Assembly (NCBI GenBank): GCA_023415525.1
Contig: JAEZKI010000050.1
Span: 1 to 7,358, forward strand
Direction of reading: 5' to 3'
DNA length: 7,358 bases
DNA from: Bacillota bacterium
Lineage (GTDB): Bacteria; Bacillota; Clostridia; Lachnospirales; Cellulosilyticaceae
The position numbers and the translations under genes were made by a program. Below the pieces are notes generated by a model. The model was not told the origin of the DNA and did not search any database. It worked only from the letters and a program-made list of their open reading frames with translations. Below, in pieces: positions 1 to 5,398 of this stretch (its first letter is position 1; the number at the start of each line of letters is the position of its first letter).

Positions 1-382
1 TGCTTACTTCATAGTTTGCCTTATCTATTAAGGCCAGCATGAGATGTTCTACAGAAATATAGGCGTCTTGCATCTTAGTGGCTAATTTCTCACTTTCGAT
101 TAAAACTTTATCCACATCACCTGAAACATAAATCTTATCAGGCTCTCTACCCGGGCCACTTACTCTTGATTTTTTTTGAATAGCCCCTAATACAGCTTGG
201 ATAAAAGCTTCTACATCAGTATTCATTTTTTCCATTAATTGAGGAATCAACCCTTCCTCTTGGGTTAAAAGAGCATATAAAATATGTTCTTGTTCAATTT
301 GCATATTTTGTTTCTCAAGTGCGATTTGTTGGGCACGCTGAATGACATCCATAGAGCGCACTGTGAATTTCTGCATATTCAT
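1..382 (-). CDS. clpB: ClpB ATP-dependent disaggregase, N-terminal part (partial)
   Basis: This is the first 127 codons of a minus-strand gene that continues beyond the left edge. The translation begins MNMQKFTVRSMDVIQRAQQI and contains the ClpB-type pieces QEHILYALL, GLIPQLM, VSGPGREPDKIYVS and YISVEHLMLAL. This is the double Clp N repeat that precedes the first AAA+ module; both ATPase modules lie outside the window. ClpB is a cytosolic hexamer that works with DnaK/DnaJ to extract and refold aggregated proteins, a role known from the family. The ATG at 382 has an AGGAGG ribosome binding site (396-391) with 8 nt spacing; a second ATG two codons on is less likely. It lies 19 nt downstream of the RHH gene on the same strand with no terminator between them, so co-transcription is likely. 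No CtsR or CIRCE operator is visible upstream. Confidence 0.93.
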   Translation of the reverse strand, partial: MNMQKFTVRSMDVIQRAQQIALEKQNMQIEQEHILYALLTQEEGLIPQLMEKMNTDVEAFIQAVLGAIQKKSRVSGPGREPDKIYVSGDVDKVLIESEKLATKMQDAYISVEHLMLALIDKANYEVS

Positions 383-401
383 GGTATACTCCTCCTCTTC
401 T

Positions 402-1043
402 TTAAATTCTATACGTTGTTTTGTTTAAATAACTTCTGTAGTGCTTATAAATTTGAAGCCCTGTATAATTGGAATCTTCCAAATGTGAAAAATAAATTCT
501 TAGTCCATCATCAAGAGCTTTTATATAACTGGAAAGAACCTTCCCCATTTCCTCCCCACTTTGTGGTTTAGAAGGAATTAAGGAACGTACCCACCTTGAA
601 CCTTCTTCTTCTTGCCATCCCGGTAATCCTTGCTTTTTTTCAAAATGCGACCAAATCTCAAAAAAACCTCTTAAATAATTATGCAGTACAGCACTTTGTG
701 TACGGGATACCACCTTTAGTTCACCATAAAATTGATTCCCACTCCTCCCCAACGTCACTGCATAACGAATCGTAGGATTATATTTATATTTTAAGACACT
801 TCGAATGGTACATAGACTGTCTGAAAGCTGCTCTTGAATTTGAAAGTTTTGATAGACTTGCAAAACTTCCGCCATAGCCTCAAAGGCACGTTGCATATGT
901 TGTTGGGGTGTTACCAAAGCAACGCGTTCGGCTAAAATCTGGTTAATCAAGTTGGACCTACTTGTATTCATGGAATAAGCCAAGGCATCAATTTCCTCAA
1001 TCACTTCATCCATAAGCACTAAGCTATATACACTTTTTTTCAC
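402..1043 (-). CDS. Ribbon-helix-helix (CopG/Arc-like) DNA-binding protein, upstream of clpB
   Basis: This is a 213-residue protein starting at GTG 1043 (read as Met). Residues 4-10 (SVYSLVL) form a beta strand. Helix A follows (about 11-25), then a turn at NTSRSN and helix B (INQILAER), giving an Arc/CopG/MetJ ribbon-helix-helix fold at residues 3-40. The remaining 170 residues, predicted mixed helix/strand with several aromatic residues (for example LRGFFEIWSHFEK near 125-140), match no family I know. The open frame extends to an ATG at 1118. However, a perfect -35 (TTGACA) and a good -10 lie inside that extension, and AAGGGGTG sits 6 nt before the GTG, so translation must start at 1043. 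Family members are dimeric repressors or antitoxins. The short gap to clpB suggests an operon in which this protein could regulate its own promoter, which is inference. No toxin-like partner is present. Confidence 0.82.
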   Translation of the reverse strand: MKKSVYSLVLMDEVIEEIDALAYSMNTSRSNLINQILAERVALVTPQQHMQRAFEAMAEVLQVYQNFQIQEQLSDSLCTIRSVLKYKYNPTIRYAVTLGRSGNQFYGELKVVSRTQSAVLHNYLRGFFEIWSHFEKKQGLPGWQEEEGSRWVRSLIPSKPQSGEEMGKVLSSYIKALDDGLRIYFSHLEDSNYTGLQIYKHYRSYLNKTTYRI

Positions 1044-1064
1044 CTTCTCACCCCTTTCAACTAA

Positions 1065-1093
1065 ATTGTATAGCTGTCTATTAAATTTGTCAA
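1065..1093 (-). promoter_or_regulatory. SigA-type promoter for the RHH-clpB operon
   Basis: Read on the minus strand, TTGACA (1093-1088, a consensus match) is followed by a 17-bp spacer and TACAAT (1070-1065, one mismatch). The predicted transcription start near 1058 leaves a leader of only about 15 nt that begins at the ribosome binding site of the RHH gene. This arrangement fixes the RHH start at GTG 1043. A 7-bp inverted repeat (AATTTGT at 1084-1090 and ACAAATT at 1115-1121) overlaps the -35 and flanks the upstream side, so it could be an operator, although this is weak evidence. Confidence 0.85.
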
Positions 1094-1150
1094 CCCTGTT
1101 ATATAATTCAATCAACAAATTATTAGCTTCTAGTTCCTTACCTTCTATTC

Positions 1151-1159
1151 TGTTATAAT
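1151..1159 (+). promoter_or_regulatory. Extended -10 promoter for the deacetylase gene
   Basis: TGTTATAAT is a full TGn extended -10 with a consensus TATAAT hexamer. No good -35 lies 16-18 bp upstream, which is typical of extended -10 promoters. It would start transcription near 1166 and give a leader of about 50 nt before the AAAGGAG ribosome binding site at 1201-1207. No forespore SigF/SigG-like element is obvious, although PdaA genes in Bacillus are SigG-controlled. It is divergent from, and 58 bp away from, the RHH-clpB promoter. Confidence 0.6.
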
Positions 1160-1214
1160 ATAAGAAGAAATGGATAAACTAATCCCAAACTTATTTTTGT
1201 AAAGGAGTCCTACT

Positions 1215-2126
1215 ATGTTCCATACTTTCCTTGTATCTCTTTTAGTTTTTTCCACCTTTACTTCTCCTATGCATATAGAAGCAATTTCTACTCATATAGC
1301 ACAAGTTGGTGAACAATCTGAAACGACCTCTACAGCACAAGTTAGCAAAGAACCTGAAATTAATCCTGCAGTACAAGTTAACCAAGGGCTTGAAACTGCT
1401 CATACAATACCCATCAATGAACAACCTCTTCCTTCTAACAATACCAAAATTGATTGGTGGCTTGTACGTCCTAAAAATCATGAAACACCTGGTTTTAATG
1501 ACAAACTCAGCTTTAAACTCAGTGATTATGATGCCCTTTGTCTAGGGGATACTGAACGCAAAGTCATTTATCTGACTTTCGATGAGGGTTATGAAAACGG
1601 CTATACGCCTCAAATTCTAGATGTTCTCAAAACTAAAAAAGTCTCCGCCATGTTTTTTGTAACCGACCCCTACGTCCTTCAAAATCCAATGATTATTCAG
1701 CGCATGGCAGATGAAGGCCATCTTGTCGTTAACCACTCCGTTCATCATCCTTCTATGCCTAGTGTAGCCTGTGACCCGGATAAGTTTAAAAATGAGCTTC
1801 TCCCAGTTGCCACTCATTACAAAGAAATAACTGGTAAAGAAATGGCTCCTTTCTTTAGACCTCCTATGGGGCATTATTCAGAGCGTTCCCTTGCCCTCAC
1901 CAAACAGTTAGGTTACAAAACTGTTTTTTGGAGTTTTGCTTATGCGGATTGGGATCCTCAAAAACAACCTGAGCCCTCCCGTGCCAAAACGATTATGCTC
2001 AATGGTCTTCACAATGGTGCTGTTTATCTTTTACATGCCGTCTCTAAAACCAATACTGAAATCCTTGGTAGCTTTATTGATGAAGCTCATGATTTGGGGT
2101 ATACTTTTGAGCTTTTACCTTACTAG
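1215..2126 (+). CDS. pdaA: Secreted polysaccharide deacetylase, PdaA type (delta-lactam-biosynthetic de-N-acetylase)
   Basis: This 303-residue protein has a hydrophobic N-terminus (residues 4-18) and a plausible cleavage site after A23. A repeat-containing linker (28-75) precedes a NodB-type carbohydrate esterase family 4 domain (about 115-303). Visible motifs are TFDEGYENG (121-129, catalytic D123), the metal-binding HSVHH (H174, H178), FRPPMG (214-219, R215), DWD (245-247) and LLH (H274). The GYENGYTPQILDVLK stretch and the FWSFAYADWD segment are diagnostic of PdaA, which removes the acetyl group from muramic acid so that muramic delta-lactam forms in spore cortex. Bacillus PdaA has Asn where this protein has E124, so the usual second metal-binding Asp is absent in both. 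The start is forced: a TAA stop lies in frame 15 nt upstream, and AAAGGAG lies 7 nt from the ATG. The signal peptide lacks Lys/Arg in its n-region (only H3), which is unusual. A vegetative peptidoglycan deacetylase role is possible. Confidence 0.88.
   Translation: MFHTFLVSLLVFSTFTSPMHIEAISTHIAQVGEQSETTSTAQVSKEPEINPAVQVNQGLETAHTIPINEQPLPSNNTKIDWWLVRPKNHETPGFNDKLSFKLSDYDALCLGDTERKVIYLTFDEGYENGYTPQILDVLKTKKVSAMFFVTDPYVLQNPMIIQRMADEGHLVVNHSVHHPSMPSVACDPDKFKNELLPVATHYKEITGKEMAPFFRPPMGHYSERSLALTKQLGYKTVFWSFAYADWDPQKQPEPSRAKTIMLNGLHNGAVYLLHAVSKTNTEILGSFIDEAHDLGYTFELLPY
1296..1439 (+). repeat. Four imperfect 36-bp tandem repeats encoding the deacetylase linker
   Basis: The linker aligns as four 12-residue units: IAQVGEQSETTS, TAQVSKEPEINP, AVQVNQGLETAH and TIPINEQPLPSN. 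The DNA units start at 1296, 1332, 1368 and 1404. The first three share a GCACAAGTT/GCAGTACAAGTT core, while the fourth has diverged further. The result is a Gln/Glu/Thr/Pro-rich flexible spacer between the export signal and the catalytic domain, probably produced by in-frame duplication. Confidence 0.65.
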
Positions 2127-2200
2127 ATTTCTCATCCTTTCACTTTAAAAGATAAACGAAGTAAGACTTATAGAATTTAAGTCCACTATATTTTTTCACT

Positions 2201-2234
2201 AATAGCTAGCTTTTCGAGGCCTAGCTATTTTTTT
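2201..2234 (+). terminator. Intrinsic terminator of the deacetylase gene
   Basis: AATAGCTAG (2201-2209) pairs perfectly with CTAGCTATT (2221-2229) around an 11-nt loop, followed by a run of seven T (2228-2234). It lies 75 nt after the TAG stop. The minus strand has no T-run, so it should act only on plus-strand transcription. Confidence 0.85.
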
Positions 2235-2347
2235 AACGTTTACTCTTTCAAACAATGTCCTTCTCAATTAAAAGAGAGGTAGGATTTCTCATCCCTTTAG
2301 TGTACGAAAGTCTATGGATTAGCAACTTTTATTCCCCGGCATGATTG

Positions 2348-2381
2348 ATGTTGAATATCGTATTATGTTGAATATTGTATT
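2348..2381 (+). repeat. Two tandem 17-bp repeats, possible operator
   Basis: ATGTTGAATATCGTATT (2348-2364) is followed immediately by ATGTTGAATATTGTATT (2365-2381), with one difference in 17 positions. The second copy contains the TTGAAT used as the -35 of the promoter at 2368-2396. The 17-bp period places both copies roughly one and a half helical turns apart. Repeated direct sites next to a promoter are typical of transcription factor binding, and MalT-type regulators bind repeated direct sites. Autoregulation is inference. Confidence 0.6.
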
Positions 2382-2396
2382 TTTTTGTATTATTAT
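2368..2396 (+). promoter_or_regulatory. SigA-like promoter of the LuxR-type regulator gene
   Basis: TTGAAT (2368-2373) is followed by a 17-bp spacer and TATTAT (2391-2396), giving one or two mismatches to consensus in each hexamer. The spacer contains a T-tract. Transcription would start near 2403. The -35 is embedded in the second copy of the tandem repeat, so a protein bound there would compete with or contact RNA polymerase. Confidence 0.6.
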
Positions 2397-2450
2397 AAGT
2401 ATATATTTATTTTTATTATTGTTTAAATTGTTTTAGCCCTTTTAAAAGAA

Positions 2451-2456
2451 AGGAGG
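2451..2456 (+). promoter_or_regulatory. Strong ribosome binding site that points to an ACG start
   Basis: AGGAGG lies 7 nt before the in-frame ACG at 2464, which is ideal spacing, and no ATG, GTG or TTG sits at that distance in any frame. The site is 88 nt from the first in-frame ATG (2545), too far to serve it. It is the main reason for placing the start of the regulator at 2464. Confidence 0.75.
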
Positions 2457-2463
2457 GAATACT

Positions 2464-4923
2464 ACGTCGTATAAATTATTTAAGCCTCAACTTTTAAAAA
2501 GACCAGACCTTGAATCAAAGCTTGAAAATATTTTTAACTACCCTATGTTTCTTGCTATTGCTTCTATGGGATATGGAAAAACTGTTGCCCTTTACAATTT
2601 CTTGCAAAGTAAGTCTGGTTTCAAACACATTTGGTTTACCCTTAAATTAAATGAAATGGATGATATTTGGCTTTGGCAAAAATTATGCCTTACGCTAGGA
2701 GATACTTTTCCTTCATGGCAAAAAAAATTAAGGCAATATAGCCTTCCTAAAAATGGTATTGAAATAGAGCATTTCTTGCATTTCTTTAAGGTGATTATTT
2801 CTGAACCTACTGTTTTGGTTTTCGATAATTTTCAAGAAATTAAAAGTGAAACCTTTCATTCACTTTTAGATGCTATTGTACGAACTAAAATCTCTGATTT
2901 ACATATTGTTATTATTAGTCGTGTTTACCCTCATTTTCAATATAGTGAACTCTTTTTAAAAGGTTATTGCTACATACTGGAACAAGATGACTTTGCCTTT
3001 AGCTTAGATGAAATGGCTGCCTTTTTTCATCTAAATGGTTTTTCTCTAAAGACATCCACACTTAATACATTAATGCATGATACGGAAGGCTGGGTATCTG
3101 CCATTTATCTCTCCCTTTTAGACTATGCAAAAAATAAAAGTATCCATACTATGTCTAACAGCATCAATCTTATGAAATCTGCTGTTTATGATCAGTTTAC
3201 CCCTCCTACACAACATGTTTTACTTTTACTTTCTTTAGTAGATTATTTTACAGCTGAACAAGCTACTTTTATTACGCAAGATGCTACAGCCCCACTAACT
3301 ATAAAAAAAATTGCCGCAAATAATTGCTTCATTAAATATGACGCAACCCAGGGTACCTATACTATTCATACTCTCCTTAAAACTGTACTGAATAGTTGTC
3401 TTGAAGAAACCTCTATCGATGTTGCTGCCATCTATTGTCGCTCTGCCCAATGGTATTTGAAAAATAATGATATTATTTTAGCTTTAACCTATTATCAGAA
3501 AGCTGGTGAATACGATATGATTTTAAACCTTATTCCAGCTTATCTATCTGATAATTTATTTGATAAAGCTCCTCATATTTTACTTGATATTTTTGATAAC
3601 ATTACTCTTGCTCAAAAAATAGCTCATCCATTAGCCTATATTGCCTTTATTCATTTTTATATCACTACTATGGATCAGACAAAAGGAAAAGCCCTCCTCT
3701 TAGAAGCTCGAAAACTTTACGAAGCAGATAGTACACTTCCTAACAAAGATTATTTTCTAGGAGAACTTATGCTAGTGGAAGCTGTTGATTTATCCAGAGA
3801 GGTCTTTATATTTTTTAGTCTACTCAAGCAAGCCTATATTCTTTTTGACGGTAAAACTTCAGCCATTTATAATCATCAAACAACTTATAATCATCTCTCA
3901 CCTTACACTTTAAATCTGTATACTATTAAAACAGGACAACTCTATGAAATAGTTAAAACTCTAGAAGAAAATTATTGGTACTTTACGACCCTTACTCATG
4001 GTTATAGTATAGGCTATGAACACTTAATTAGCGCTGAATATCACTTTGCTATTGGGGATTATGAAGTTGCAAAACTATCTGCTTCAAAAGCAATATGGAA
4101 GGCCAGAACAAAGCACCAATTATCCATTACTATTAACGCCTTATTCACCTTAATGCGTATTAGCGTTTTAGAACAAGATTTTACACAATTAAAAAAATAT
4201 ATCCATGAACTACAATCTATACAGAAAAGAGTAGGTGCTTCTTCACTTATCACTCGTATTGATTTAGCCATTAGTTATGTTTACGGAAACTTGGGGATCG
4301 TTGAAAAAACCCCTCTATGGCTTCAGAATTATGATACCTTACAATTAAATCCCCTAACCTATGATGTAGGTATTTCTTTTATCCTTTATTGTCAGTTTCT
4401 CTTAAATAAAAAGGAATTTATTGAATTAGAGATTCTTAGTGACAGCTTACTTAAGGATTTTAAGGAGATACACTCTCCTTTTAGCATCTTGCTATTCCTT
4501 GTCTATAATGCTCTTGCTAAGTATCATTTATATTCTTATAATATAGCAAAACCCGTTCTCTTACATAGTCTTCAATTAGCTGCCCAAGATCAAATCACTT
4601 CACCATTTGTTGAAAATGCCACGCATCTTCTACCTTTATTGGAACCTTTAGCTTGTGAAGATGCATTTGCAAACAAACTTCTTCCTCTATGTAGATGTTT
4701 TAAACAAGATAATGATAAACACTCCACTAACTCTTACCTTACTCTTTTAACAAAACGTGAAATGGATGTTCTTGCTTTATTAGAAAAAGGGTATAAAAAC
4801 AAAGAAATTGCTAAAAAGCTTTCTATTGCACAGATAACCGTAGAGAAGACCTTATCCAATATCTATAGAAAATTAAATGTGAAAAACCGTACTGCTGCTG
4901 TGGCAAAAATTAAAAACAGCTAA
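2464..4923 (+). CDS. MalT/LuxR-family transcription regulator with STAND ATPase domain, apparent ACG start
   Basis: The protein is 819 residues from ACG 2464, or 792 from the first ATG at 2545. Numbering from the ACG, the N-terminus KLFKPQLLKRPDLESKLENI matches the segment MalT-family proteins carry before the P-loop. Walker A is ASMGYGKT (33-40, K39) and Walker B is VLVFDNF (D121). An IISR motif (150-153) resembles the sensor arginine of STAND ATPases. A long helical, TPR-like region (about 240-750) would bind the inducer or a partner protein. The C-terminus is a LuxR/GerE helix-turn-helix (about 762-817: LTKREMDVLALL, NKEIAKKL, TVEKTLSNIYRKLNVKNR). Such proteins oligomerise with ATP and a ligand and then activate transcription. 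Translation from 2545 would keep only 11 residues before the catalytic Lys. No sugar-uptake genes lie nearby, so the ligand is unknown. A terminator follows, so it appears monocistronic. Confidence 0.87.
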   Translation, partial: TSYKLFKPQLLKRPDLESKLENIFNYPMFLAIASMGYGKTVALYNFLQSKSGFKHIWFTLKLNEMDDIWLWQKLCLTLGDTFPSWQKKLRQYSLPKNGIEIEHFLHFFKVIISEPTVLVFDNFQEIKSETFHSLLDAIVRTKISDLHIVIISRVYPHFQYSELFLKGYCYILEQDDFAFSLDEMAAFFHLNGFSLKTSTLNTLMHDTEGWVSAIYLSLLDYAKNKSIHTMSNSINLMKSAVYDQFTPPTQHVLLLLSLVDYFTAEQATFITQDATAPLTIKKIAANNCFIKYDATQGTYTIHTLLKTVLNSCLEETSIDVAAIYCRSAQWYLKNNDIILALTYYQKAGEYDMILNLIPAYLSDNLFDKAPHILLDIFDNITLAQKIAHPLAYIAFIHFYITTMDQTKGKALLLEARKLYEADSTLPNKDYFLGELMLVEAVDLSREVFIFFSLLKQAYILFDGKTSAIYNHQTTYNHLSPYTLNLYTIKTGQLYEIVKTLEENYWYFTTLTHGYSIGYEHLISAEYHFAIGDYEVAKLSASKAIWKARTKHQLSITINALFTLMRISVLEQDFTQLKKYIHELQSIQKRVGASSLITRIDLAISYVYGNLGIVEKTPLWLQNYDTLQLNPLTYDVGISFILYCQFLLNKKEFIELEILSDSLLKDFKEIHSPFSILLFLVYNALAKYHLYSYNIAKPVLLHSLQLAAQDQITSPFVENATHLLPLLEPLACEDAFANKLLPLCRCFKQDNDKHSTNSYLTLLTKREMDVLALLEKGYKNKEIAKKLSIAQITVEKTLSNIYRKLNVKNRTAAVAKIKNS

Positions 4924-4957
4924 CTATATGGCTTTCCATAATATACTTTTTATCAAA

Positions 4958-4988
4958 ACACTGCTATATTCTTGGTAGTGTATTTTTT
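4958..4988 (+). terminator. Intrinsic terminator after the LuxR-type regulator
   Basis: ACACTGC (4958-4964) pairs with GTAGTGT (4975-4981), seven pairs including one G-T wobble, around a 10-nt loop. ATTTTTT (4982-4988) follows. It lies 34 nt after the stop and separates the regulator from the small ORF and chemoreceptor. Confidence 0.72.
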
Positions 4989-5065
4989 ACGTTAAGATCA
5001 TTTCCTATTTACTTTTATCTCTGTCTCTTTATGGTTATTATTTAGAAAGGACGTGGTTTTTCATT

Positions 5066-5293
5066 ATGTTACTTGAATTTTTAGCTAATGAATATCATTT
5101 ACTTGTCTCCGACTTAAAATTTAACTTATCGATAAAAGACATTGAAGCTATTACTCTACCTATCCATAATGATTTTTTCTCAGTTGAAGACTGGAATTAT
5201 GCTTTAAGTTATATTTTTGATGAACCATTTAGTTTTTCTAGTGTTTCAGAAGCTAAAGAATTCATCATCATTTCAAGCCAATATCTACACTAA
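5066..5293 (+). CDS. Small acidic hypothetical protein, 75 residues
   Basis: I do not recognise this protein. It begins MLLEFLANEYHLLVSDLKF and is acidic (about a dozen Asp/Glu against three Lys and no Arg) and rich in Phe and Ser, with one Trp (W43). It has no signal peptide or membrane span, so it is probably cytosolic and mainly helical. The ribosome binding site AAAGGACGTGG (5046-5056) matches the extended anti-SD complement with one mismatch but sits 9-14 nt from the ATG, longer than usual. The codon pattern and AT content resemble the neighbours. It lies in its own interval between the regulator terminator and the chemoreceptor, 105 nt before the latter with no clear terminator between, so co-transcription with the chemoreceptor is possible. 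No clear promoter was found. It could be a partner or adaptor of either neighbour, or an unrelated orphan. Confidence 0.6.
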   Translation: MLLEFLANEYHLLVSDLKFNLSIKDIEAITLPIHNDFFSVEDWNYALSYIFDEPFSFSSVSEAKEFIIISSQYLH

Positions 5294-5398
5294 TTTTTAA
5301 TACTTACTTTTTATACTCTTTAAATAAGGTATGTTTACTTTAACTTCTACTAATATAAAGATATCTTATTTCTTTCATGAATAAGAAAGGAAATCTAT

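Larger units (their letters stand above)
2235..2463. other. Intergenic region upstream of the LuxR-type regulator
   Basis: This AT-rich gap between the deacetylase terminator and the regulator has no ORF with a ribosome binding site on either strand and no riboswitch or small RNA that I recognise. Its left half (2235-2345) has only small hairpins, such as GGAT/ATCC at 2282-2294. Its right half carries the tandem 17-bp repeat, the promoter and the ribosome binding site described separately. The deduced leader runs from about 2403 to 2463 and shows no strong structure. Confidence 0.6.

Noticed and set aside
284..571. Plus-strand ORF of 95 codons over the clpB/RHH junction
   Set aside because: It overlaps the clpB start, the intergenic spacer and the RHH 3' end on the opposite strand, has no ribosome binding site, and its Phe/Leu/Cys-rich composition is that of an antisense shadow.
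402..1043. RHH gene as the antitoxin of a toxin-antitoxin pair
   Set aside because: At 213 residues it is much longer than typical RHH antitoxins, and the adjacent co-directional gene is clpB, not a small toxin.
1044..1214. CtsR heptad repeats or CIRCE element controlling clpB
   Set aside because: Neither GGTCAAA-type direct repeats nor TTAGCACTC/GAGTGCTAA are present on either strand.
1242..1874. ORFs of 79-85 codons inside the deacetylase gene on both strands
   Set aside because: They are out-of-frame shadows of a well-supported gene, without ribosome binding sites or recognisable domains.
1936..2148. 70-codon plus-strand ORF over the 3' end of the deacetylase gene
   Set aside because: It is an alternative frame of the catalytic C-terminus; its hydrophobic translation follows from the T-rich codons.
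2126..2294. 12-bp direct repeat GATTTCTCATCC at 2126-2137 and 2283-2294, flanking the deacetylase terminator
   Set aside because: The copies do not extend beyond 12-13 bp, there is no mobile element or integrase between them, and the composition makes chance similarity plausible.
2235..2463. Riboswitch or small RNA upstream of the regulator
   Set aside because: No conserved riboswitch core was recognised, the deduced leader is only about 60 nt, and there is no terminator/antiterminator structure in it.
4059..4271. 70-codon minus-strand ORF inside the LuxR-type regulator
   Set aside because: It is an antisense shadow with no ribosome binding site and no recognisable family.
5364..5391. Hairpin TCTTATT/AATAAGA next to the chemoreceptor ribosome binding site
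   Set aside because: All but one or two pairs are A-T, so the stem is weak at growth temperature, and it only abuts rather than covers AAAGGA.
5294..5398. SigD-type (chemotaxis) promoter upstream of the chemoreceptor
   Set aside because: A TAAA is present but nothing like GCCGATAT occurs at the right distance.
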